From Xenopus tropicalis (taxonomy: Eukaryota > Chordata > Amphibia > Anura > Pipidae): DNA of 64,000 bases. Location of the stretch: positions 150,778,047 to 150,842,046 of the forward strand of contig NC_030678.2 of assembly GCF_000004195.4 (NCBI RefSeq), in the 5' to 3' direction. The translations under genes and the position numbers were made by a program. How positions within the stretch are numbered: position 1 is the first letter of the stretch; each line of letters begins with the position of its first letter. The notes under the pieces were generated by a model. It was given only the letters and a program-made list of their open reading frames with translations, was not told the DNA's origin and searched no databases. This document shows positions 1 through 10,819 of the stretch, piece after piece.

Positions 1-640
1 ATGCCAAAGCCTTGTCATTACCACAGGAATATTGTATTTCAAACAAAAGCTACATTGATTTTACACCATTTTTAACTAGGCCCCTCAAAACTGTAAACTA
101 GGGGTTCTAGTGTATGCCACATGGCTTGTATGTCTTTCTTTTACGTTCCTTGGATACGTGGGCAGATAGAGTCTTCAAAATGAGCACTGTGGCAATAAAT
201 GGCTTGAGAATTTATAAACTATTAAAAAAATGTATATTTAAATAATATACAATACAATATATATATATATAATATATATATTTTAAAAGCATTTTGACTG
301 CAGATACATATGATCTCATGACCAGAAATAAGTTCTTTTTCCCTACTATCATCAAATAACATAAAAAGGATGAAGAAGGGAATTGCACTGCTATACCCAT
401 AACCACTGAGCAAGTCATATTGTTAGTATTGCACTTCATGTCCTCTTTAGGCATGTCTTATATGGTGTTAAGGGTCTGTGAAAAACTCATAGCTGCTAAA
501 ATAACTTCCCCAAAAAGTGCTGTATGTAATAAATAAATAAAAAAACCCCAAAAAGTCCAAATATAAACTCATAGCTGAAGTGGTTGCACAAAAAAAAGAG
601 CGTGTATCTTATATCTTTTCTACCCCTTATCAGGGGCCAG
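1..640. other. Non-coding AT-rich sequence
   Basis: No supported gene. A TA dinucleotide tract lies at about 257-281. ORFs here are short and unrelated to anything I recognise. Confidence 0.5.
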
Positions 641-722
641 TAACCCATAGCAACCAATCACATAATTGGTTTTAAGCAGGGACTAGTAAATGCTACCTGC
701 TGATTGGTTACTATAGGTAACG
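641..722. repeat. Short inverted-repeat MITE fragment
   Basis: Arms of about 20 bp (GTAACCCATAGCAACCAATC and its near complement) flank a short centre. The CAACCAATC/GATTGGTT core recurs in the MITE at 4069-4255 and near 27760-27845. Confidence 0.55.
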
Positions 723-739
723 TCGCCTGTACAAAACTG

Positions 740-1150
740 CGCCTTTTGATACAGTACTCTCACTTCCCAGCCTATAACTCTCCGCCTATCCCTGCCTGAG
801 CGGCAATATGTACGGTCTCCAGACAGTCCGTACTAATGCTAAAAGAAACAAAACAACTGGCCAGACTGATTCACACTATCTATTTTAGCTACGATATGTA
901 GTAGCGCTCCCACAGGAGACTTTTGCTATACTTTCCCGCGACTTGTGCTCACCTGGACTCAGCCATTGGCGGGTTCTTTTGAAATTCCGCAGGAACACTG
1001 CAATGATTGGCCGCTTAACGCTGTTTCCTGTTTAGTAGATGTGTCGCCATGTTGTGGTTGGCGTTTTTGTTACGCTTAGTTTGCTACGTTGCGCAGGGTC
1101 TGTTACTGGCTGAGCGCACAGTCTAGTTCCAATGTGTGCGGTGAGATCAG
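740..1150. promoter_or_regulatory. CpG-containing promoter-like stretch
   Basis: A locally GC- and CpG-enriched segment with two inverted CCAAT boxes (ATTGGC near 963, ATTGGCC near 1004) and TTGCGCAGG-like sequence. An ATG at 1050 in the context TCGCCATGT opens a 25-codon frame beginning MLWLAFLLRLVCYV, signal-peptide-like, ending at a TAG. No downstream exon is recognised. It may be the promoter or 5' exon of an unidentified transcript, or chance. Confidence 0.25.
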
Positions 1151-1688
1151 TAAATGGAAGTGAATGTATCGTAAAAATAAACATGGAAGCGAAACTTTTA
1201 GTTAGATTTGCCTACAAACCCATTTACTGCACTTTCTGCATAGGGGAAAGTCCTTCCTTACATTAAAAGCAATAAAATCACTGTGAATGCAAGGTGGCTT
1301 TACTGGGGCGTTGTTGCCTCTGTGAGGGGGTAGACGAAAGGATAACTTAAATGGAGTTATGTTTGTTATTCATAGTTGTGAGACTAATCTAAACCTAATG
1401 TAAAGGTTTAAGAAAGCAATGCCTTACAGGCTGAGCATTTGCACAGAGCACCAAAGGGCCCATCCTAAACTGGGCAACATACAAAAACATTCGTCACAAA
1501 TAACCATGTTTTTTTTCTTTTTCATTTTCTTTTTTATTAACAAAATAGGACAAAGTACACTCGTGTTCCATATTGTTCAGTATACGTCATTTAGTAGGTC
1601 TGAGCAAAAATGGTACCGTTCCGAAACAAGGGGGGGGGGCTTCTGGGTAATACTGGCGCCGCAGGTCATATGCAAGTAAGGTTAACCC

Positions 1689-3578
1689 TAGGGGGCTGAT
1701 TTACTAAGACACGAATTCCAATTGGAAAAATTCAGATTGGAAAACGAACATTTTGCGACTTTTTCGTATTTTTTTGTGATTTTTTTTGTCGCCGTTACTT
1801 TTCGTATCTTGTCGCGACTTTTTCGTATTGAACGCTCGTAAGCGGCGGGCGAAACTTTCAGACTTAGCATGATTTTGGAAGCCTCCCATAGGACTCAATG
1901 GCACTCTGCAGCTCCAACCTGGCCCAAGGAAAGTCTCCCATAGGGCTCAATGGCACTCTGCAGCTCCAACCTGGCCCAAGGAAAGTCTCCCATAGGGCTC
2001 AATGGCACTCTGCAGCTCCAACCTGGCCCAAGGAAAGTCTCCCATAGGGCTCAATGGCACTCTGCAGCTCCAACCTGGCCCAAGGAAAGTCTCCCATAGG
2101 GCTCAATGGCACTCTGCAGCTCCAACCCGGCCCAAGGAAAGTCTCCCATAGGGCTCAATGGCACTCTGCAGCTCCAACCCGGCCCAAGGAAAGTCTCCCA
2201 TAGGGCTCAATGGCACTCTGCAGCTCCAACCCGGCCCAAGGAAAGTCTCCCATAGGGCTCAATGGCACTCTGCAGCTCCAACCCGGCCCAAGGAAAGTCT
2301 CCCATAGGGCTCAATGGCACTCTGCAGCTCCAACCCGGCCCAAGGAAAGTCTCCCATAGGGCTCAATGGCACTCTGCAGCTCCAACCCGGCCCAAGGAAA
2401 GTCTCCCATAGGGCTCAATGGCACTCTGCAGCTCCAACCCGGCCCAAGGAAAGTCTCCCATAGGGCTCAATGGCACTCTGCAGCTCCAACCCGGCCCAAG
2501 GAAAGTCTCCCATAGGGCTCAATGGCACTCTGCAGCTCCAACCCGGCCCAAGGAAAGTCTCCCATAGGGCTCAATGGCACTCTGCAGCTCCAACCCGGCC
2601 CAAGGAAAGTCTCCCATAGGGCTCAATGGCACTCTGCAGCTCCAACCCGGCCCAAGGCAAGTCTCCCATAGGGCTCAATGGCACTCTGCAGCTCCAACCC
2701 GGCCCAAGGCAAGTCTCCCATAGGGCTCAATGGCACTCTGCAGCTCCAACCCGGCCCAAGGCAAGTCTCCCATAGGGCTCAATGGCACTCTGCAGCTCCA
2801 ACCCGGCCCAAGGCAAGTCTCCCATAGGGCTCAATGGCACTCTGCAGCTCCAACCCGGCCCAAGGCAAGTCTCCCATAGGGCTCAATGGCACTCTGCAGC
2901 TCCAACCCGGCCCAAGGAAAGTCTCCCATAGGGCTCAATGGCACTCTGCAGCTCCAACCCGGCCCAAGGAAAGTCTCCCATAGGGCTCAATGGCACTCTG
3001 CAGCTCCAACCCGGCCCAAGGAAAGTCTCCCATAGGGCTCAATGGCACTCTGCAGCTCCAACCCGGCCCAAGGAAAGTCTCCCATAGGGCTCAATGGCAC
3101 TCTGCAGCTCCAACCCGGCCCAAGGAAAGTCTCCCATAGGGCTCAATGGCACTCTGCAGCTCCAACCCGGCCCAAGGCAAGTCTCCCATAGGGCTCAATG
3201 GCACTCTGCAGCTCCAACCCGGCCCAAGGAAAGTCTCCCATAGGGCTCAATGGCACTCTGCAGCTCCAACCCGGCCCAAGGAAAGTCTCCCATAGGGCTC
3301 AATGGCACTCTGCAGCTCCAGCCCGGCCCAAGAAAAGTCATCATATTGAAGCTTGAATGAATCCGAAACTTTCGTACTCGGTGCGAAAGCTGTGAAAAAG
3401 TTGCGACAATTTGCGCAGGTTGTAACGCTACAAAAAAGTTGCGACATTTTGCGAAACATTTGGAATGGCTACGAAAAAGTCGCGACAATTTTGCGAAAAA
3501 TCGCAAAATACCGATCATTACGAAAAAAACGCATTCGGACGCATTCGGCCCGTTCGTGCATTAGTAAATGTGCCCCTA
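1689..3578. mobile_element. MITE carrying a 52-bp minisatellite (copy A)
   Basis: The ends read CTAGGGGGCTGATTTACTAA and TTAGTAAATGTGCCCCTAG, imperfect inverted repeats. Between the ends and the tandem array are AT-rich arms full of TTTTCGTA/CGCGACTTTTTCG motifs. The same structure occurs inverted at 24990-26233, with matching arm sequences (GCCCGCCGCTTACGAGCG near the array), so this is one transposable family. It is non-coding. It interrupts a LINE ORF2 fragment. Confidence 0.8.
1876..3333. repeat. 52-bp tandem repeat array, about 28 copies
   Basis: The unit begins CTCCCATAGGGCTCAATGGC and contains ACTCTGCAGCTCCAAC and CGGCCCAAGG. Copies are nearly identical. The first few carry CTGGCC; later ones CCGGCC. 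A block at about 2657-2870 shares an AAGGCAAG variant. 52 is not a multiple of three and one strand is open in all three frames, so the ORFs through it are artefacts. Confidence 0.95.
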
Positions 3579-3890
3579 GGTATTTATAAAGTATCTTGTT
3601 GCTGGGTTTGTAAGAACTGGTTAGTTTAGAGAAGGGTTGCAAGTATCCGTCATCATAGAGTTGTGTGACCTTGATCAGTCCTTGTAGTATCCATATGTTT
3701 AGGTTGATACCTGGTATGAACAGAGCGACTGTTTCCATAGGTAGTTTTGGGAATGGAAAAGGAAGGTCATATTTGGCTCTAGTTGTTTGCCAGACCATCA
3801 GGGTATGGTCGGTGGTTGGCAGTTGACACTCTTTTGCTTCTGGTATAGTGTGTGTTTGGAGCCATAGCAGGGGTGAGAAAATCACCATGT
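3579..3890 (-). pseudogene. LINE-1/Tx1-like ORF2 fragment
   Basis: The minus frame reads HTLMVWQTTRAKYDLPF, then PGINLNIWILQGLIKVTQLY and LTSSYKPSNKILYKYL. This fits the region C-terminal to the reverse transcriptase of L1-type ORF2 (W..GI..L.DLY..G...F..L...Y.....F.YLQ pattern). The frame is cut exactly where the MITE begins (3578) and may resume on the other side below 1688 (LAYDLRRQYYPEAP). It is 5'- and 3'-truncated and non-functional. Assignment is by pattern only. Confidence 0.55.
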
Positions 3891-4068
3891 TTTTAACCTG
3901 TGCGCTGATTTTTCCCCATCATTCAGGTAACTGTCAATAACCACAAAACAATTCAGAAAATTCAGCATCCAAGCAGTCACAACTTGGGCTGAGAATACCT
4001 ACAGTAGTGACAGTATGCATTTCAAGCAGGGTTTGGATTTAGCACCCATATGCAATAAAAAACACTAA

Positions 4069-4255
4069 GGGGTATATTTATCATGCTGTGTAAAAAGTAG
4101 AGTAAAACATTACCGGTAATGTTGCTCATAGCAGCCAATCAGATGCTTTGCTTTGATTTTCTAACTGTTGAAATCTAATTGCTGATTGGTTGCCCTGGAC
4201 AACATCACCGGTTATGCTTCACTACACTTTTTACACAGCGTGATAAATATACCCC
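4069..4255. mobile_element. 187-bp palindromic MITE with TAA target duplication
   Basis: Terminal inverted repeats GGGGTATATTTATCA and TGATAAATATACCCC, flanked on both sides by TAA (4066-4068 and 4256-4258). A 3-bp TAA/TTA duplication is typical of PIF/Harbinger derivatives. No coding capacity. Confidence 0.8.
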
Positions 4256-4258
4256 TAA

Positions 4259-5372
4259 GTTTGCCCAGGTGCAGTAACACACACCAACCAATGTATTATT
4301 CTGATATAGCATGTTTGAGCATTTTGTTGAGATTTTAATATGAAAATTTGTGTTTGGATCCAGTTTGGTATAGTTTATACAGATTACAATGCTTTTCCCC
4401 ATCCAAGGCTTTTGAAACATTTGAGGTGGTGGTGGAGCAACCAACGGTCTGGTGGAGGAAAGGCAAGCAAGCAGGGAGCACCTTGGGTGCCAATACAAGT
4501 TGGTCCAGAACTCACTTTAAATACAAGATGAACTATAGTTATCTCTTCATACATTGGAAAATACTTTTTTTTCCAACTACCATTGCCAAGTCATATCCAA
4601 GTTTAAGTTTTAGAATTTGTGCAATTTAAAGCTCTTTTCTAAATACCTGTACATATTCAAAAACCTTTGTAATCACTTTTTTGCTGTAAGTAGTAATATA
4701 AGTCTAACCTTCTGAAATACCCCCTTTCCTTCCTCTGCTGACATTTTGTGTAAAACCAATTACATTTTCAAGTAAAAGTACATCAGGGAAATATTATGGG
4801 GTTTATTTTCTTTTACCAGCCCCAGTTTCTCTGGAAGAATTCTCACTTAATGGCAAATTCATTTTTGTTAATTGAATTCCAATCATTTTTGGCCAGGTAA
4901 CAAGATAAGAAATTCCTTCGTTATGAGCTGAAACAAAAAGTCTATTAACCTGATGTAATCAGTCGTATCTAATGCTGCCCGGTATTAAGGCGCGTCTGGA
5001 AATGTGAGCTTTTATCCAGGCAGCTTCAGAAGAGCATTCTAAACTTTAAAGTGATACCGACATCACATTTTGAATATTGTAACAAATGCAGCAATGGCAT
5101 TCCCTTGAGCAGACTGCATATGGAGCTCCAGTGGGAAGCTTGCTCCTGGCTATTCCCCTTTGCTCAGCAACAGTAGCCTAACTAGATGTTACTTGGCCAC
5201 ATAGCTAATTCAATTTAGGGCCCCAAAATATTGCAAGGTTGACTTATTCTACCACAATAAATTGAAATTGCTTGTTAAGTAGACCCTATACACTCCTGCC
5301 CCCACCCCCCCCCTCTGTAGTTACACCCCTGCTAAGCAACCTGTTTGCCTAAAGTGCCCTTTAGGAAGTTGG
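4259..5372. other. Intergenic, no recognised feature
   Basis: AT-rich unique-looking sequence with a small C-run near 5304. No supported gene or repeat boundary. Confidence 0.4.
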
Positions 5373-5380
5373 GTCTATAG

Positions 5381-5807
5381 CAGGGGTCTCAAACTCGTGG
5401 CCCGCGGGCCATTTGCGGCCCTCTGTACAATATTTTGTGGCCCGCACCAACGCCTTCTCAAAAGCAATGAATGGATCGCGATTTTTATTGCGATTCAGGG
5501 GATAATGCAAGGCACGGCGGGCGGGAGCTGCTGATTGCGGAAATGACGTTATGCCATCATAACAGTTATTATGGGAAGACGTTCCGTGTGCACAGTTAGC
5601 TGCTAAGGAGCTAATTGTGCACACAGAACATCTTCCCATAATAACTGTTATGATGGCATAACGTCATTTCTGCAATCAGCAGCTCCCGCCCGCCGTGCCT
5701 TGCATTATCCCTTGAAAGCCAATTTTTTGTGAAATCCCTTATGCGGCCCAGCCTCATCCTGACTTTGCCTCCTGCGGCCCCCAGGTAAATTGAGTTTGAG
5801 CCCCCTG
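5381..5807. mobile_element. Non-autonomous hAT element with 8-bp target duplication
   Basis: The ends are CAGGGGTCTCAAACTC and GAGTTTGAGCCCCCTG, of the hAT/Charlie style. The flanking octamer GTCTATAG is repeated exactly (5373-5380 and 5808-5815). The interior is a long hairpin centred near 5606, with arms containing GACGTTATGCCATCATAACA and its complement. Confidence 0.9.
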
Positions 5808-5815
5808 GTCTATAG

Positions 5816-6729
5816 GCTGTTGTACCTCTGAAAATACAGCACTTTGGACACAATGAAGCACCTTCCCCATTTGTGTTACAAATTCCAAAATGTGGTGGCT
5901 CACTGGCTTTATATTTATTTTCAGTTTGTATATGTGTAATGGATATTAAATTGCCAAAATGTAAATTTTTTCTTTCCTTTTTTCCATTGATCATGTATTC
6001 CTAACTTGGTTTGAAAACCGCAGAGGACCCAAAGATTTGGAGGTAGCGCCCATTCTGAAGGTTAATTGGAGGGACAGTAAAGGGCTGAGTGCTTCTTTAC
6101 TGTCTTGGATATCCTTAGACAGTACAGGAGTTACTGTTAATAACTTCATATATCTTTAATCTTGTTATGAACAAGGAAACATGAGTACATTTATGAGTAC
6201 CTGGGGGGCAATGATTAAAATATCTGAAGACATCTGCCCTGAAATCTGTTACTGACTAAGCTTGCATTTTCAGTCTTGTCTAAGCTCTCACTTGGGATGG
6301 CTTGCCATAACCTATTTATCATAGCCTTGCTATAAAGTTATAAAATCCCTAAAAGAAGCAAGCAGTGGGCATGTCCTAGCGTAGCAGGAACACTGACTGG
6401 CATTACTGGGGCCATGGGCAGACAAAATTGTCAGTTAAATGAATGAAATGCTCCCTACATTTCTTTGTAACAAGTAAAAAGAGGTACCAAAGCATTGGTA
6501 TTGTCTTGATCCAGGAACAATTCAGCATAAGAATATTGTGGGGCCCCCATAATGGGGCTCTATGCAATTCAGTATTTGTGTAGGCCCATACACATCTGTG
6601 CTGTACACAGAATATCCAGTTCTATAGAAGGAAAGGGTACATGGCATGTCATGCTGGGAGTTATAGTTTGGCAGTAGTCACATGAGGAGGATGTTTCCAG
6701 GTTTCTCTTAAAAGGGCTATCATTTGTAG
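5816..6729. other. Intergenic, no recognised feature
   Basis: No gene supported; only short chance ORFs. Confidence 0.4.
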
Positions 6730-6975
6730 ACAATGATATTCTAAAACAATTTGCAATTGGTTTCAATTTTTTTATTTGTGGTATTTTGCTTTTTGATCAG
6801 CAGCTTAGCAACCAGGCAGTGGTTTGAATAAGAGACTGGAAAATTGAATAGGAGGTGGTCTCAATAAAAGGATAAGGAAAAAAGCAATAGTTATTAAAAA
6901 AAAACTGTAATCTCACAGAGCAATATTTTTTTAAGCTGCCAGGGTCAGTGACCCCCATTTAAAAACTAAAAGGAT
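6730..6975. mobile_element. T2-type MITE fragment
   Basis: Contains CAATTTGCAATTGGT, AGCAACCAGGCAGTGGTTTG and TCACAGAGCAAT ... GACCCCCATTTAAAA. These modules are shared with the T2-type copies at 12435, 37807, 44008, 61006 and 62976. The ends are eroded. Confidence 0.55.
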
Positions 6976-7983
6976 GGTAATTTAAAAACTATAAAAAATA
7001 AATAATGAAGCTCAATTGCAAAGCTGATAGGAATAGGACATACTATAGCATATTATAGCATATTGGGCCAAGAGGGCCCAAACTTCAGTAGGCAATTTAG
7101 GCTACCAAGACTATGACCCAAATATGCTGCCAGCATCATGAATACAATACAATGTGAGAAGGAGAGAAATACAAAAAGAAGCTACAGAGGAAGAAGCTGT
7201 AGACAGAACAGGAGAGAATGGAGCAGCTTATAGAAGTGCAGAGTAACAGAGGATGGCTACAAATGAAACATGCAGAGATATGAATAGCTGTTTGTGGGTT
7301 CTGTATTTTAGGAATCCTGGTGGGCCCATATCACATATTTTTTTTACTGAGACTGGGCAAATTCAGCTTCCGTACTGTATGGAGCTCATACAAAGAAATA
7401 GTCACAGGTAGCTTATATATCTGTATATCTCATTATACAGATTCCTCTCAGTTGCTCTATGTAACAGAAACATAAAGAAGGCAGAACGCTGGAAACCTGC
7501 TGTGGAAAATCTGCTGCATTCTGGGGTTGCCATTAGGCAGGGGCAGGACAGGCAACAGTCTGAAAATGAATTACAGTTTTGTAGCTCCAAAAGGTGTTTC
7601 CTGGACACTGTCAATAAAAGTTTTCTGTACCTTTTATTGCCTGCTTGATCTGTGTGTCTCGCCTCTGTTATTAGGCTTCAAGGTTTATATTGGGACTCCT
7701 GTAATCTTGCAGAGCAGCTCTAATTAGGGGTTTACAACTAACCAGGGCTCTGTATAATCTGGATCTGTTTCTTTTAGCAGCAAACCACCTGTTTGCTCTG
7801 CAAACTCACCTTATTGCTATATAGCAACTCCAGAAATGGTGACCTTACATTTGGCTTTACATGCCCTACTTACACAGGGTTTTGCCACTGTAGGACGCTT
7901 GGGGGCAACTGAAAGCAGCTAAATGCCTCCTCCATCTTATCTGGCTAGTGGGCCCAGAGTGAGCTCCAGTAGACAAGCAAGAC

Positions 7984-8208
7984 TAAAGGTGGCCATACAT
8001 GGTATGATTTACTCTTTTAGTAAAGGGGATATGAGAAGTCGGAGTGAGGACAGTAAAATCAAGACTGCCCGATCGACATCTGGCCAATTTTTGGCCAGAT
8101 ATCGGTTAGGGAGGCCTGTTGGAGGGCCCCATACACAGGCAGATAGGTCAAATTGGTCTGAAGGACCTGAATCGGCAGCTTAAATCTGCCTGTGTATGGC
8201 CACGTTAA
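7984..8208. mobile_element. MITE with TAAAGGTGGCCATACA ends
   Basis: Starts TAAAGGTGGCCATACATGG and ends TGTATGGCCACGTTAA, an inverted pair. Partial relatives lie at about 13543, 28899, 48147 and 49967. Confidence 0.7.
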
Positions 8209-8864
8209 GAAGATCCAGCCTGCTAGGTTTATGGGATATCAGAGCTGATGCTTGATTTTGTTCCTTTAACTTCCCAGTGTAGTCAGTCACATTTTGGCAA
8301 TGTCTGAGTATGCGCACAAAACACACAAAAACACAATTTCTGTGTTGCGTGGCATGACAAAATGACTGCTACCAGGACAGAACAGTAGTGGGGTATGTCT
8401 GTAAAACATTCAAGGTATTAGCAGTATAAAACTGCTAATATCATGAAAACTAAAAGAAGAAAAAAAAAATCATGCAAATTGCACAAGTGCTCATGAAGTT
8501 TTGTGTAAGCTGTAAAGAGGCAGAAGCGAAAAAACTATATAAAAAAATGACCAGGTGAAACAATTCTAACAAGAGGACATTCTGCAACATACTAAAGTTA
8601 ATGAAAGGTGCACAACAAAGTACAAAGGCTACTCTCAGGCCTCTAGATCAACAGTCGCCTGGTGCTGGATCCTCTGGGGAGACCGCACTCCCCTATGAGC
8701 AGTAAAGCCAAGAAAAACAAGGTACCGGCAATCCAAGGCAGTTGCAGTGGGAAACAAGTCCCTCCTGTTTATTGTGTCAGATGTTTGGGGATTGTGCTAT
8801 AGGAATACTATGACAATAGTAGAAATGAAGCACAATATTATAATAATATGCTGTACATCACAGG
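8209..8864. other. Intergenic, no recognised feature
   Basis: AT-rich; no gene or element boundary recognised. Confidence 0.4.
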
Positions 8865-9012
8865 TACAGGTATGGGACCTGTTATCCAGAATGCTTGAGA
8901 CCTGGGGTTTTCCAGATAAGGGATCTTTCTGTAATTTGGATCTCCATAACTTAAGTCTGCTAAAATATTGAATAAACCCAATAGGATTGTTTTGCCTCCA
9001 ATAAGGATTAAT

Positions 9013-10648
9013 TACAGTGGTGTGAAAAACTATTTGCCCCCTTCCTGATTTCTTATTCTTTTGCATGTTTGTCACACAAAATGTTTCTGATCATCAAACA
9101 CATTTAACTATTAGTCAAAGATAACACAAGTAAACACAAAATGCAGTTTTTAAATGAGGGTTTTTATTATTTAGGGAGAAAAAAAATCCAAACCTACATG
9201 GCCCTGTGTGAAAAAGTGATTGCCCCCTGAACCTAATAACTGGTTGGGCCACCCTTAGCAGCAATAACTGCAATCAAGCGTTTGCGATAACTTGCAACGA
9301 GTCCTTTACAGCGCTCTGGAGGAATTTTGGCCCACTCATCTTTGCAGAATTGTTGTAATTCAGCTTTATTTGAGGGTTTTCTAGCATGAACCGCCTTTTT
9401 AAGGTCATGCCACAACATCTCAATAGGATTCAGGTCAGGACTTTGACTAGGCCACTCCAAAGTCTTCATTTTGTTTTTCTTCAGCCATTCAGAGGTGGAT
9501 TTGCTGGTGTGTTTTGGGTCATTGTCCTGCTGCAGCACCCAAGATCGCTTCAGCTTGAGTTGACGAACAGATGGCCGGACATTCTCCTTCAGGATTTTTT
9601 GGTAGACAGTAGAATTCATGGTTCCATCTATCACAGCAAGCCTTCCAGGTCCTGAAGCAGCAAAACAACCCCAGACCATCACACTACCGCCACCATATTT
9701 TACTGTTGGTATGATGTTCTTTTTCTGAAATGCTGTGTTACTTTTACGCCAGATGTAACGGGACACGCACCTTCCAAAAAGTTCAACTTTTGTCTCGTCG
9801 GTCCACAAGGTATTTTCCCAAAAGTCTTGGCAATCATTGAGATGTTTTTTAGCAAAATTGAGACGAGCCATAATGTTCTTTTTGCTTAAAAGTGGTTTGC
9901 GCCTTGGAAATCTGCCATGCAGGCCGTTTTTGCCCAGTCTCTTTCTTATGGTGGAGTCGTGAACACTGACCTTAATTGAGGCAAGTGAGGCCTGCAGTTC
10001 TTTAGATGTTGTCCTGGGGTCTTTTGTGGCCTCTCGGATGAGTTGTCTCTGCGCTCTTGGGCTAATTTTGGTCGGCCGGCCACTCCTGGGAAGGTTTACC
10101 ACTGTTCCATGTTTTTGCCATTTGTGGATAATGGCTCTCACTGTGGTTCGCTGGAGTCCCAAAGCTTTAGAAATGACTTTATAACCTTTACCAGACTGAT
10201 AGATCTCAATTACTTTTGTTCTCATTTGTTCCTGAATTTCTTTGGATCTTGGCATGATGTCTAGCTTTTGAGGTGCTTTTGGTCTACTTCTCTGTGTCAG
10301 GTAGCTCCTATTTAAGTGATTTCTTGATTGAAACAGGTGTGGCAGTAATCAGGCCTGGGGGTGACTACAGAAATTGATATTGAAATTGAAATTGAAAATT
10401 GAAATTGATAAACCACAGTTAAGTTATTTTTTAACAAGGGGGCAATTACACATAGGGCCATGTAGATTTGGAGTTTTTTTTCTCCCTTAATAACGTGAAC
10501 CTTCATTTAAAAACTGCATTTTGTGTTCAATTATGTTATCTTTGACTAATAGTTAACGGTTTTTGATGAGCAGAAACATTTAAGTGTGACAAACATGCAA
10601 AAGAATAAGAAATCAGAAAGGGGGCAAATAGTTTTTCACACCACTGTA
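9013..10648. mobile_element. Complete Tc1/mariner transposon
   Basis: Flanked by TA at 9013-9014 and 10647-10648. The terminal inverted repeats start CAGTGGTGTGAAAAACTATT and extend about 210 bp. A related motif near their inner ends (GTGTGAAAAAGTGATTGCCC on the left, a more diverged version on the right) suggests the IR/DR arrangement. A single transposase gene lies between, on the minus strand. A short ATTGAA-type microsatellite occurs at about 10374-10408. The family resembles IR/DR Tc1-like elements widespread in fish and frogs. Confidence 0.93.
9233..10255 (-). CDS. Tc1-like transposase, DD34E, 340 aa, open
   Basis: Cut-and-paste transposase, full length for the Tc1/Sleeping Beauty group (340 aa) with no stop or frameshift. 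The N-terminal ~110 residues form the paired-like helix-turn-helix DNA-binding region, with a GRPTK AT-hook-like motif at about 59-63. The catalytic triad is visible: D153 in LWTDETK, D244 in LQQDNDPKHT and E279 in SPDLNPIE, with 34 residues between the last two. The glycine-rich box YGGGSVMVWGCFA is at about 187-199. ATG is at 10255-10253 and TAG at 9235-9233. Whether it still transposes cannot be told from sequence. Confidence 0.95.
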   Translation of the reverse strand: MPRSKEIQEQMRTKVIEIYQSGKGYKVISKALGLQRTTVRAIIHKWQKHGTVVNLPRSGRPTKISPRAQRQLIREATKDPRTTSKELQASLASIKVSVHDSTIRKRLGKNGLHGRFPRRKPLLSKKNIMARLNFAKKHLNDCQDFWENTLWTDETKVELFGRCVSRYIWRKSNTAFQKKNIIPTVKYGGGSVMVWGCFAASGPGRLAVIDGTMNSTVYQKILKENVRPSVRQLKLKRSWVLQQDNDPKHTSKSTSEWLKKNKMKTLEWPSQSPDLNPIEMLWHDLKKAVHARKPSNKAELQQFCKDEWAKIPPERCKGLVASYRKRLIAVIAAKGGPTSY

Positions 10649-10819
10649 TATCTTAGTTGGGATCAAGTACAAGGTACTGTTTTATTATTACAGAGAAAAA
10701 GAAAATTGTTTTTAAAAATTTGAATTATTTGCTTATAATGAAGTCTATGGGAGATGGCCTTTCCGTAATTCGGAACTTTCTGGATAACAAGTTTCCGGAT
10801 AAGGGATCCAATACCTGTA

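Larger units (their letters stand above)
8865..10819. mobile_element. Palindromic MITE split by a Tc1 insertion
   Basis: Begins TACAGGTATGGGACCTG and ends with the near complement ATCCAATACCTGTA. Removing the Tc1 element leaves about 320 bp, matching the uninterrupted copy at 17114-17427 (314 bp). Interior motifs AATAAACCCAATAGG and CTTGTACTTGATC-like sequence are shared. Confidence 0.8.

Noticed and set aside
1876..3333. CRISPR-like regular array
   Set aside because: The units are directly adjacent with no unique spacers, inside a vertebrate MITE.
5361..5994. 92- and 127-residue ORFs on the minus strand
   Set aside because: They run through the hairpin of a non-autonomous hAT element and unrelated flank; no conserved domain.
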